Source: DASXTK01 sp036505485
GTDB taxonomy: Bacteria > Actinomycetota > Acidimicrobiia > Acidimicrobiales > VFJN01
Assembly (NCBI GenBank): GCA_036505485.1
Contig: DASXTK010000240.1
Location: 1-7,101, forward strand
DNA: 7,101 bases
Direction: 5' to 3'
This document shows, in pieces, positions 1 through 6,511 of the stretch (positions are counted from its first letter, which is position 1; every line of letters begins with the position of its first letter). Made by a program: the position numbers and the translations under genes. A model generated the notes under the pieces. That model worked only from the letters and a program-made list of their open reading frames with translations, was not told the DNA's origin and searched no databases.

Positions 1-8
1 CCAGCCCT

Positions 9-1298
9 TCAGTCCCGAAGGTGTATGGAGTACTGGAGGACGAGGAACGGCAGGCCGAAGATCCAGAAGGCGTGCTCGGCTCGGAGGCGGCCGTCCTCGT
101 CGACGTAGATGTCGAGCTCCTCGGCGAAACCCTGTACACCCAACGTCGTCAGCTGACGGGTGTCCGGGTCGATGTAAGTGAGGTAGTGGCCCGCGTGGTC
201 CAGCTCGCTCCGGGTGGTCAGGGTGAGCCCGCCGTCGGGGCGCAGGCGCGGCGCCAGCGTGGCGGTGAAGCTCGCCTGGGGCAGGGGGAAGCCCACGCTC
301 ACGTAGCCGCGGTCCTCGTGGCGATAGGTCGTGTAGATGCCGACGTAGATCGGGGCCTCGGTGTCGGCGAAGGAGCGGATCCAGCCCCGCACCTGCGTTG
401 CCCCGTCGACGTCGATGGTGTCGATGCGGCTGTGCACGCCGCGCTGGGCCTCCCGCTGGTTCATCGGCACGTTGGCCTGTCCGAGCGGCCGCGCCACCAC
501 GTTGCGGTAGAGCAGGTAGCCCGGCCGCACCCACGGCCGCCACTCGGGGACGATGTCGAGCTTGAAGCGCGTGGTGTGCTCGTAGAACTCCCGTACTCGA
601 GCGTCCACCGACCCTGGGTCGAAGTCCGGACCGGCGAGCGCATCCAGCGACGCCACGATGCCGACGTCGGCGGCGTCCCGCACGTAGTCGCCGCCGACCA
701 CTTCGGCCAGCGACTGCACGTAGTCCACGCCGACGTAGCGGCCGCGGGCCTCGAGCGGCACGACGAACGGGAGATCCGTCGCCTCGACCTCCTCGGCCAG
801 CAGTGTCACCTGCGCATCCCGGAACACCGCCGCGGACGCGATGCGGTAACCGACGACCGTGGCACTGGCCACCACCGCTGACGGCATTCGCGGGTCGAGC
901 GCGGCCAGGACTCGACCCAGCGCCGCGCCGAACAGCGGTCCCGCGACGACCTTCTGCGGGCGCAGGCCCATCGCCCCGGCCACCGCGCCGGCTCCGGCTC
1001 CGACCGCGACCGGTCCGGCCTTCGACACCCGACCCGCGAGCCAGCCCAGCGGCGCGGCCAGCGCCCCGCTCATGAGGATCCGATGCCACAGGCCCGGAAT
1101 CTCCCCCGGCCGCTGACGGCGCCGGGCCACCACCTCCGACCCCATCAACAGCCCGGCACCCGCCACCGCTCCAGCCACCCGACGGGACCGAGTGAGCGCG
1201 ACCCCAGCCAGCGCCCCGATGACCCCAGCGGTCACCACCCCGCCGACGTCGGTGGACTGGTCCCTCCCCCACCTCGCGTCACCGGCAGCACCTTCCAC
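9..1298 (-). CDS. Hypothetical multi-pass membrane protein with soluble C-terminal domain
   Basis: I do not recognise the family and assign no function. With the GTG start at 1298 the product is 429 residues. Residues 20-160 form about six glycine/alanine-rich hydrophobic segments separated by short basic turns such as TRSRR and ARRRQRPG, so a membrane location is likely. Residues 170-429 look like a folded soluble domain rich in aromatics and charged residues (for example EFYEHTTRFKLDIVPEWRPW, residues 237-256), ending in a hydrophobic stretch FWIFGLPFLVLQYS (411-424). The open frame extends upstream to a TTG at 1385, but that part is translated from the large palindrome. GTG 1298 lies just outside the palindrome and has a modest AGGG 8 bases upstream, so I prefer it; GTG codons at 1238 and 1235 are alternatives. 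It is divergent from the propeller lipoprotein. The reading frame is convincing, the start less so. Confidence 0.75.
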   Translation of the reverse strand: MEGAAGDARWGRDQSTDVGGVVTAGVIGALAGVALTRSRRVAGAVAGAGLLMGSEVVARRRQRPGEIPGLWHRILMSGALAAPLGWLAGRVSKAGPVAVGAGAGAVAGAMGLRPQKVVAGPLFGAALGRVLAALDPRMPSAVVASATVVGYRIASAAVFRDAQVTLLAEEVEATDLPFVVPLEARGRYVGVDYVQSLAEVVGGDYVRDAADVGIVASLDALAGPDFDPGSVDARVREFYEHTTRFKLDIVPEWRPWVRPGYLLYRNVVARPLGQANVPMNQREAQRGVHSRIDTIDVDGATQVRGWIRSFADTEAPIYVGIYTTYRHEDRGYVSVGFPLPQASFTATLAPRLRPDGGLTLTTRSELDHAGHYLTYIDPDTRQLTTLGVQGFAEELDIYVDEDGRLRAEHAFWIFGLPFLVLQYSIHLRD

Positions 1299-1449
1299 CC
1301 GCGGGACCCTACCGACGGGAGACCTTCGTCGTTCTGTGACCTGTATGCCGCGCCTGGGCGCGGCATACAGGTCACAGAACGACAAGAACCCGCTCGCCGA
1401 GGGCCCGCACTAGGGTGCCGGCGAGTTGCTGGTGGAGGGGGATGAGGCG
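1299..1449. other. Divergent intergenic region
   Basis: This is the only substantial non-coding stretch. It must carry the 5' leaders, and presumably the promoters, of the two divergent genes, and the palindrome at 1328-1383 fills over a third of it. On the plus strand a TAGGGT at 1411-1416 fits the loose actinobacterial -10 pattern TANNNT, but I find no convincing -35 at the right distance. A GGAGGGG at 1434-1440 precedes the lipoprotein ATG by about 9 bases and is a good ribosome-binding site. No promoter for the minus-strand gene could be assigned. Confidence 0.6.
1328..1383. repeat. Perfect 27-bp inverted repeat (56-bp palindrome)
   Basis: Arms 1328-1354 and 1357-1383 are exact reverse complements, separated only by TG at 1355-1356. 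The left arm begins GTCGTTCTGTGACCTGTATG and ends CCGCGCC. The symmetry breaks at 1327/1384. It lies between two divergent genes, about 30 bases upstream of the preferred start of the minus-strand gene and 66 bases upstream of the plus-strand lipoprotein ATG. Transcribed from either strand it would form a very stable hairpin, but neither side is followed by a T tract, so it is not a classical intrinsic terminator. It could be an operator, a leader hairpin, a dispersed palindromic repeat, or a cruciform or protein-binding site; the sequence alone does not decide. The symmetry itself is certain. Confidence 0.97.
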
Positions 1450-2745
1450 ATGGCCGGTGACAGGCGCGTGAAGTGGACTCGGCGTGGGGGCGCTTTGGCT
1501 CTGGCGGCGGTGGCCGTGGGGCTGGTGGCGTGCCAGCCGCCGTTGGACGAGTCCTTCGGAGGCGGCGACGGCATCGTCACCACTCACCTGATCGACCAGG
1601 CCTATCACCTGCCCGAGGCAGTCGAGGTGCAGCCCGACGGCAAGCTCGTGGTGCTGTCGCACACCAACCCCCTGGGCTGGCAGACCACGGTGGCCCGCTA
1701 CAACCCCGACGGTAGTCTCGACGCCAGCTTCGGGGACGGGGGCATCGTGCTCCTCGATGCGGTGGCGATCATCAACGATTCGGACCTCCTCCTGCAGCCC
1801 GACGGCAAGATCCTGGTGGCGGACAACGTGCCGGCTCCGAGCGGAGGCGCGACGCCGGGGCTGATGCGGTTCAACAGCGACGGCACCGCCGACACGGGTT
1901 TCGGAACCGACGGGGTGACCACGGCACCCGGTGTCGACTCCGAGGATCTCGAGCTCCAGGCCGACGGCAAGATCCTCATGGGCGGCAGCGGCTTCGTGGC
2001 CGGCCCGGGCGGCTTCAACGTGGGTCGGTTCAACGCCGACGGAACCCTCGACGGCAGCTTCGGTGTCGGCGGCGTGGCCCATGCCGAGCCGGGGTTGAGC
2101 CGTGGGATCGAAGAGCTCGCGGTCCAGGCCGACGGCAAGATCCTCGCCGCCGGAGGGGCGGAGACTTCCGGCACTGTCGGCACGACTCGGTTCGCCTTCG
2201 CTCGCTACAACCCGGACGGAACCCTCGACCCCACCTTCAGCGGAGACGGGATGGCGACGTTCAACCTGGGCGGAGGAGCCGTCGGCTTAGCGGTGCGTCC
2301 CGACGGGCGGTTCGTCGCGGTCGGGTCGAGCCACCTGTTCTCCGACAACGGACAGTCCCGCATGGTCCTCGTCCAGTTCCTGCCCGACGGCAGCCTCGAC
2401 ACCGACTTCGGCGTGCTCGGAGCGGCCAGCGCCGCCGACGGCAACTTGGCCCGCGACATGGCCCTGCTCGACGATGGCCGGGTCCTCGTGGTGGGCGGCG
2501 ATTCCCAGGACCAGCCGTTCTCGGAGAACCACGACGGCTTCATCCTCGCCCGCTTCACCACGGCCGGTGTCCTCGACAACAGCTTCGGCCAGCACGGCGT
2601 CGGAACGACCAACAAGTTCAGCGGCCCCGAGAGCGCCTGGGCCGTAGCGGTGCAGCCGGACTCCAAGATGGTCGTCGTCGGCACCGTCCCCAATCCCACC
2701 GACGACGTCCACAACGACCTCGGCCTCTACCGCTACGCCCCTTGA
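1450..2745 (+). CDS. Lipoprotein with seven-bladed delta-60 repeat (DUF5122-type) beta-propeller
   Basis: The 431-residue product has a basic N-terminus (RRVKWTRR), a hydrophobic segment (residues 13-27) and a lipobox LVAC ending at Cys28, so it is probably a lipid-anchored extracytoplasmic protein. Almost everything after Cys28 is delta-60 repeats, each pairing a (Q)PDGK strand with a (L)DxSFG turn. The PDGK-type motifs begin at residues 61, 116, 170, 226, 283, 340 and 402. The DxSFG-type motifs begin at about 32, 90, 147, 200, 259, 316 and 375. That makes seven of each, starting with a DxSFG half and ending with a PDGK half, as expected for a propeller closed between its two ends. Such repeats occur in many secreted bacterial proteins; ligand and function are generally unknown. 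ATG 1450 is preferred over TTG 1426 because it follows GGAGGGG and gives a normal signal peptide. The gene converges on ptsI with only 6 bases between stops. Confidence 0.9.
   Translation: MAGDRRVKWTRRGGALALAAVAVGLVACQPPLDESFGGGDGIVTTHLIDQAYHLPEAVEVQPDGKLVVLSHTNPLGWQTTVARYNPDGSLDASFGDGGIVLLDAVAIINDSDLLLQPDGKILVADNVPAPSGGATPGLMRFNSDGTADTGFGTDGVTTAPGVDSEDLELQADGKILMGGSGFVAGPGGFNVGRFNADGTLDGSFGVGGVAHAEPGLSRGIEELAVQADGKILAAGGAETSGTVGTTRFAFARYNPDGTLDPTFSGDGMATFNLGGGAVGLAVRPDGRFVAVGSSHLFSDNGQSRMVLVQFLPDGSLDTDFGVLGAASAADGNLARDMALLDDGRVLVVGGDSQDQPFSENHDGFILARFTTAGVLDNSFGQHGVGTTNKFSGPESAWAVAVQPDSKMVVVGTVPNPTDDVHNDLGLYRYAP
1543..2742 (+). repeat. Tandem delta-60 coding repeats, about 54-62 codons each
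   Basis: Seven degenerate repeats tile the mature lipoprotein. PDGK-type motifs start near 1630, 1795, 1957, 2125, 2296, 2467 and 2653. DNA identity between repeats is mostly limited to the motif codons. The longest match I noticed is a 21-base exact direct repeat covering the QADGKIL codons (1957-1977 and 2125-2145). Repeats 2-4 look closest to one another, and 5-7 have drifted (RPDGR, LDDGR, QPDSK). Confidence 0.85.
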
Positions 2746-2751
2746 GACCTC

Positions 2752-4398
2752 CTAACGCGCGGCCTGGCGGGCGGCCTCGGGGCTGGTGGCGGAAAGGGCC
2801 AATTGGGCGAGGTTCTGGCAGTCGGCGAGTGAGTGCGAGGCGAGCGACCGGCTGACCAGGGGAATGGCCGGCCCGGCCATGGACAACGACGTCACGCCCA
2901 GACCCACGAGCACGGGTGCCAGCCTGGGATCGGCGGCGGCTTCACCGCAGATCCCGACGGGTTTGCCGAGCGCCTGCCCCGCCCCGGCGCACCGGGCGAT
3001 CAGGTCGAGCAGCGCGGGCTGCCACGGGTCGAGCAGGTCAGCCAGCGCGGCGTCCATGCGATCGGCGGCGAACGTGTACTGGGCCAGGTCGTTGGTCCCG
3101 ATGCTGAGGAAGTCGACCTCGGCCAGGACCTGACGGGCGTGCAAGGCCAGCGCCGGCACCTCGACCATCGCTCCGACCGTTCCGAGCCCTTCCTTGCGAG
3201 CGAGCTCGGCGAACCAGGCCGCTTCGCCGGTCGTCGCCACCATGGGCGCCATGACCCACACCTCGGCCCCGTCCACCTCGGCCGCGGCCGCAGCCAAAGC
3301 GGCCAGCTGCTCTACGAGAACGTCGGGCATCCGCCGGCCCACCCGTAGGCCGCGAACCCCCAGTGCCGGGTTCGGTTCGGGCTTCATCGCCAGGAACGGC
3401 AGGGGCTTGTCGGCACCGGCGTCCAGGGTCCGGACCACGACCTTGCGTCCCCGAGCCGCCCGCAGCACCGCGGCGTACGCGGACCGTTGCTCGTCGAACG
3501 ACGGCGGGTCGGTGCGGTCCAGGAACAGGAACTCGGTCCGGAACAAGCCGACGCCCTCGAAGGACTCGCTGACGGCCCCGTCCAAGTCCGCCGCGCTGCC
3601 AATGTTGCGGAGCAGCTGGACCGGATGCCCGTCCGCGGTGCGACCCGGACCCCGAACCGCCGCCAGCTCGGCCGCGACCGCCAGGCCGCGGGCCCGCAGC
3701 TCGTCCTGGCGCTCGGCCACCATCCCCACCTCGACCACCCCGGCCTCGGCGTCGACCGCGACCATGGTGCCGTCGACCACCCCCATCACCCCGGCGCAGC
3801 CGACCACGCATGGCACGCCCAGCGATCGGGCCAGGATGGCGGTGTGGCTGGTGGGTCCCCCGGCCTCGGTCACGATGGCCAGCACGCGGGTGGTGTCGAG
3901 CCCGGCGGTGTCGGCCGGCGACAGCTCGGTGGCCGCGAGCACGAAGGGATGGCCGGGATCGGGCACCCCCGGCATCGCCAACCCGAGGGCGACGGCGATG
4001 GCCCGGTCCCGGAGGTCGGCGAGGTCCTGGGCCCGCTCGGCCATGTAGCCACCCGCTTGGGTGAGGAGCTCCCGATAGCCCTCGAAGGCCGCATGGAGCG
4101 CGTGCGGCGCGTCGGTGTCGGCGCAGATCAGGTCCTCGACCTGCTCGCCGAGGGTGGGATCGCCCACCATCATGCTCAGCGCGTCGAGGATCTCAGCGCC
4201 CGTCGAATCGCTCGCTTTAGCCGAACGGGCGGCCAGCTCGGCGGCCACCGTGGCCAGGGCGTCCTGGGCCAAGGCGACCTCGGTGGAACGGTCCCCGACC
4301 GGACGCGGAAGAGGTAGCTCGGGAGGTCCGCTCATCCGCACGAGCGGACCGACGACGATCCCGACCCCGACGCCGATCCCGCCCAGCGACTCAGGCAT
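2752..4398 (-). CDS. ptsI: PTS enzyme I (phosphoenolpyruvate-protein phosphotransferase)
   Basis: Cytoplasmic first enzyme of the PTS: it autophosphorylates from PEP and passes the phosphate to HPr. At 548 residues it is slightly shorter than E. coli EI (575); part of the difference is a shorter stretch before MVEVP. The N-terminal half carries the HPr-interacting helical domain and the swivelling domain with the active histidine in GGPTSHTAI (His185). The C-terminal PEP-binding barrel has GLFRTEFLFLDR (Arg287), RTLDAGADK (Arg323), MVEVP (Glu413), SIGTNDLAQYT (Asn436, Asp437) and GICGEAAADP (Cys484), the residues expected for PEP/Mg binding and catalysis. All key residues are present, so it should be active. 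The ATG overlaps the HPr stop by 8 bases (ATGCCTGA) with no clear Shine-Dalgarno of its own, suggesting translational coupling. It is the last gene of the operon, ending 6 bases from the convergent lipoprotein gene. Confidence 0.97.
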   Translation of the reverse strand: MPESLGGIGVGVGIVVGPLVRMSGPPELPLPRPVGDRSTEVALAQDALATVAAELAARSAKASDSTGAEILDALSMMVGDPTLGEQVEDLICADTDAPHALHAAFEGYRELLTQAGGYMAERAQDLADLRDRAIAVALGLAMPGVPDPGHPFVLAATELSPADTAGLDTTRVLAIVTEAGGPTSHTAILARSLGVPCVVGCAGVMGVVDGTMVAVDAEAGVVEVGMVAERQDELRARGLAVAAELAAVRGPGRTADGHPVQLLRNIGSAADLDGAVSESFEGVGLFRTEFLFLDRTDPPSFDEQRSAYAAVLRAARGRKVVVRTLDAGADKPLPFLAMKPEPNPALGVRGLRVGRRMPDVLVEQLAALAAAAAEVDGAEVWVMAPMVATTGEAAWFAELARKEGLGTVGAMVEVPALALHARQVLAEVDFLSIGTNDLAQYTFAADRMDAALADLLDPWQPALLDLIARCAGAGQALGKPVGICGEAAADPRLAPVLVGLGVTSLSMAGPAIPLVSRSLASHSLADCQNLAQLALSATSPEAARQAAR

Positions 4399-4681
4399 CG
4401 GGGGCGACCGCGTCGAGATCCGCAGCCAACAGATCGGCGAGCTGGTCGACCGCGGCCTGACCCTGGCCCGCCGCGTCGTCGTCGGCGGCCAGGGTCACCT
4501 CGGTGCCCTGGACGGCTCCGAGGGCCAGGACCCCCAGCATGCTGGCGGCCTTGGCCGGCGGCTTGCCCGCCACCGTCACCGTGACGGTCACGGGCAGCGC
4601 CGCGGCCGCCTTGACGAAGAGCCGGGCCGGTCGGGCGTGCAAGCCGCTGGCCGATCCGACGGTCACGATCCGTTGAGCCAT
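4391..4681 (-). CDS. ptsH: PTS phosphocarrier protein HPr
   Basis: Small cytoplasmic phosphocarrier that takes phosphate from enzyme I (at His15) and gives it to EIIA. The 96-residue product is slightly longer than the usual 85-90 because of an acidic/alanine-rich C-terminal tail (ADLDAVAPDA). The active-site motif GLHARPA is intact with His15. The second conserved region, KAASMLGVLALG, contains Ser47, which aligns with the regulatory Ser46 of Gram-positive HPr; whether it is phosphorylated here is unknown, and no HPr kinase gene is visible. The ATG at 4681 is supported by a strong AAAGGGGA about 6 bases upstream, in the 18-base gap after the dehydrogenase. It overlaps ptsI by 8 bases. This is the only gene in the operon with an independent-looking intergenic ribosome-binding site, fitting a need for more HPr than its neighbours. 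Confidence 0.97.
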   Translation of the reverse strand: MAQRIVTVGSASGLHARPARLFVKAAAALPVTVTVTVAGKPPAKAASMLGVLALGAVQGTEVTLAADDDAAGQGQAAVDQLADLLAADLDAVAPDA

Positions 4682-4683
4682 GA

Positions 4684-4695
4684 CGGGTCCCCTTT
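4684..4695 (-). promoter_or_regulatory. Strong ribosome-binding site of ptsH
   Basis: On the minus strand the gap between the dehydrogenase stop and the HPr ATG reads AACAAAGGGGACCCGTC before ATG. AAAGGGGA is the clearest intergenic Shine-Dalgarno in the operon and fixes the HPr start. I see no promoter in this 18-base gap. Confidence 0.7.
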
Positions 4696-4699
4696 GTTC

Positions 4700-5740
4700 T
4701 CAGGGTTCGATGGTCACCTTGATGGCGTCGCCCCGCGCCACGATCTCCAGCCCCTCGAGCACCGCCTCGAGCGGCAGTCGATGGGTGATGAGATCGGCCA
4801 CCGGCACCAGCCCGGTGGCGATGTGGTCGAGCGCTCGGGCGTTGTGGGCCGGACTCGAACCGTTGGCTCCCACCAGCGTGAGCTCGCGGTAGTGCACGAG
4901 ATTGGAGTCCAGGGTGATGGTCGGCTGGCCCTTGGGCAGCCCGCCGAACAGGCTCAGCCGACCCCGCCGAGCCAACATCCGCAGCGCCTGCTCCTGGGCC
5001 GCGCCGGCGGCCGCGGCGGTGATCGCCACGTCGACGCCGCGTCCCCCGGTCAGCTCCAGAACGGCCTCGACCGGATCACGGTCGGCCGACGCCACGGTGG
5101 CGTCCGGAGCCGCCACCGCCGCCGCCCGATCGAGGCGGTCCTGGTTGACGTCGACGAGGAAGACCCGGGCCGCGCCGCTGGCCCGGGCCAGGCGCACGTG
5201 GAGGCAACCGATCGGTCCCGCGCCCAACACGACGACGTCGTCGTCCTTGCCCACGCGGGCCAGCTCCTGGCCGTTGATGACGCAGGCCAGCGGCTCGGCC
5301 ACCGACGCCTCGGCGAAGCTGACGCCCTCCGGGATCCGGTTGAGCCCGTCGACCGCCAGCACCGGCGCCGGCACCCGGCAGTACTGGGCGAACGCGCCGT
5401 CGTAGTGGTAGCCCATCGACGTCTGGTTGGGGCACACCGTGGGGCGGCCGGCCAGGCATTCGGGACAGTGGCCGCACGGGATGGCGGCTATGACCTGCAC
5501 CCGGTCACCGGTCGCCCAGCCGGACACCCCGGCGCCCATCGCGGTGATCTCCCCCGCGATCTCGTGCCCCATGGTGCGGGGCGGGACGATGTGGTGGTGC
5601 CCGTACCGGCTGATCTTCACGTCGGTGCCGCAGGTCGAGCAGTTGCGCACCCGGATGACGACGTCGCCGGGCCCGGCGCTGGGCTCGGCGACGTCCTCCA
5701 GTCGGATGTCACCCGGGGCGTGGAATCGGGCGGCTCTCAT
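4700..5740 (-). CDS. Zinc-dependent MDR polyol/alcohol dehydrogenase (sorbitol / galactitol-phosphate DH-like)
   Basis: A 346-residue medium-chain dehydrogenase. The catalytic zinc site is represented by CSTCGTD (Cys37), GHE (His59-Glu60) and AEPLAC (Glu149). The structural zinc site is CGHCPECLAGRPTVC (Cys89, 92, 95, 103). The Rossmann motif is VVLGAGPIG (Gly173/175/178), and an acidic residue ends the next strand in FLVDVNQ (Asp197), which favours NAD over NADP. The pattern fits the L-iditol/sorbitol dehydrogenase and galactitol-1-phosphate dehydrogenase branch. Its place between EIIA and HPr suggests it oxidises the hexitol phosphate delivered by this PTS; that role is inferred from context. 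The exact substrate is not readable. ATG 5740 overlaps the EIIA stop by 4 bases (ATGA) and follows a strong GGAGGAG 8 bases upstream, inside the EIIA gene. The longer open frame upstream is antisense-like Arg-rich sequence overlapping EIIA and is not used. Confidence 0.92.
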   Translation of the reverse strand: MRAARFHAPGDIRLEDVAEPSAGPGDVVIRVRNCSTCGTDVKISRYGHHHIVPPRTMGHEIAGEITAMGAGVSGWATGDRVQVIAAIPCGHCPECLAGRPTVCPNQTSMGYHYDGAFAQYCRVPAPVLAVDGLNRIPEGVSFAEASVAEPLACVINGQELARVGKDDDVVVLGAGPIGCLHVRLARASGAARVFLVDVNQDRLDRAAAVAAPDATVASADRDPVEAVLELTGGRGVDVAITAAAAGAAQEQALRMLARRGRLSLFGGLPKGQPTITLDSNLVHYRELTLVGANGSSPAHNARALDHIATGLVPVADLITHRLPLEAVLEGLEIVARGDAIKVTIEP

Positions 5741-6210
5741 GCGGACTGCTCCTCCGGTCGTGGTGTCTCCTCTGGCGCCAACAGCTCGAGCACGTCGTCG
5801 ACGGTGGCCGCACTCCGCAACGCTGCGGCCCGGTCGGGCTCCATCAACAGCTCGGCGAGTCGGGCCAGGATCGGGACGTGTCCGTCGCCCAGGGCGGCGA
5901 TGCCGATGCACAGCACGGCCTCGTCGCCGTGCCAGTCGACGCCACCCGGGAACTGCACCACGCACAAGGCGTCCTGGAGGACCAGGTCCCGCCCGGCGAG
6001 GGTGCCGTGCGGAATCGCGACACCCTCGCCGACGAAGGTCGACACGTCCCCGTCGCGCTGGACCATGGAGTCGACGTAGCCCGCGCTCACCGCCCCGGAG
6101 GTGACCAGGACCTCTCCGACCTGACGGACCGCGTCCTCCCTGTCGGCGGCCGACCGACCGAGCAGCACCCGATCGGCCGACAGCAGCTCGCCCAGGTTCC
6201 GGTCAGCCAT
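5737..6210 (-). CDS. mtlF: PTS EIIA component, mannitol/fructose family
   Basis: Cytoplasmic sugar-specific phosphocarrier (157 residues) of the PTS_EIIA_2 family. It takes phosphate from HPr on His68, in the motif VGEGVAIPHGT, and passes it to EIIB. Other family features are VLLGRSAADREDAVRQVGEVL (residues 15-35), CVVQFPGGVDW, IGIAALGDGH and the C-terminal VDDVLELLA. The match in order and spacing is closest to the IIA domain of E. coli MtlA, but here it is a free-standing protein with a short acidic tail (PEETPRPEEQSA). ATG 6210 overlaps the EIIB stop by 8 bases (ATGGCTGA); the upstream Shine-Dalgarno is weak, so coupling to EIIB is likely. The tail codons also carry the GGAGGAG ribosome-binding site of the dehydrogenase. 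Confidence 0.95.
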   Translation of the reverse strand: MADRNLGELLSADRVLLGRSAADREDAVRQVGEVLVTSGAVSAGYVDSMVQRDGDVSTFVGEGVAIPHGTLAGRDLVLQDALCVVQFPGGVDWHGDEAVLCIGIAALGDGHVPILARLAELLMEPDRAAALRSAATVDDVLELLAPEETPRPEEQSA

Positions 6211-6511
6211 CGATCGTGCCACCGCTGCGCAGGGCCGCCACCACCTTGGTGACCGCCGGGTCGCCGATGAACAGCTGGAACGGCACGACGACTCGGCCCG
6301 GGACCACCGCCCGGGCCCGTTCGGCCAGCCCGGCGTGGCAGATGACGATGTCGGCATCGTCGGGGATGTGGTCGACCGGTGTGTGCTCGACGGTGATCGG
6401 GCTGTCCTTCAGCTGCTTGCGGACGGTGCTGGCCAGCATCACGCTCGAACCCATGCCGGCGTCGCAGGCGATGACCACCTTGCGCACCTCGGAGGCATCG
6501 ATGCTCGGCAT
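6203..6511 (-). CDS. PTS EIIB component, mannitol type
   Basis: Cytoplasmic EIIB of about 102 residues that carries phosphate on cysteine and hands it to the hexitol bound by EIIC. The active-site loop VVIACDAGMGSSVM sits near the N-terminus (Cys16 from the ATG at 6511), the signature of mannitol-type EIIB. It is followed by VRKQL, HTPVDHIPDDADIVICHAG and VVVPFQLF, consistent with the four-stranded EIIB fold. A GTG directly before the ATG (at 6514) could be the start instead, adding one residue. I chose ATG because it forms a TGATG junction with the EIIC stop, typical of termination-reinitiation. In E. coli this domain is fused between EIIC and EIIA; here all three are separate genes. Confidence 0.94.
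   Translation of the reverse strand: MPSIDASEVRKVVIACDAGMGSSVMLASTVRKQLKDSPITVEHTPVDHIPDDADIVICHAGLAERARAVVPGRVVVPFQLFIGDPAVTKVVAALRSGGTIDG

Noticed and set aside
21..881. 286-codon plus-strand open frame opposite the membrane protein
   Set aside because: It is a GC-driven shadow with repetitive Val/Asp/His/Arg composition and no recognisable domain.
1335..1376. TGTGA...TCACA in the palindrome as a CRP-type site
   Set aside because: The two half-sites are 32 bases apart; CRP-family sites need about 6.
1299..1385. Extension of the minus-strand membrane-protein gene to the TTG at 1385
   Set aside because: The extra residues are translated from the palindrome and give nearly the same peptide (SFCDLYAAP-RGIQVTE) as the plus-strand reading, so they reflect symmetry and not coding selection.
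1328..1390. Palindrome as an intrinsic terminator
   Set aside because: It has no T tract on either strand and lies upstream of both flanking genes, with no gene ending at it.
1411..1416. TAGGGT as the lipoprotein promoter -10
   Set aside because: It fits a loose pattern only; no -35-like hexamer at 16-19 bases upstream.
5741..5965. Longer N-terminus for the dehydrogenase
   Set aside because: The extra 75 residues are Arg-rich out-of-frame EIIA sequence; the MDR fold begins at the ATG at 5740, which has a strong ribosome-binding site.
4115..6079. 654-codon plus-strand open frame across the PTS operon
   Set aside because: It is antisense to four well-identified genes, has low-complexity His/Arg/Gly-rich sequence and no family motif; long antisense frames are common at this GC content.
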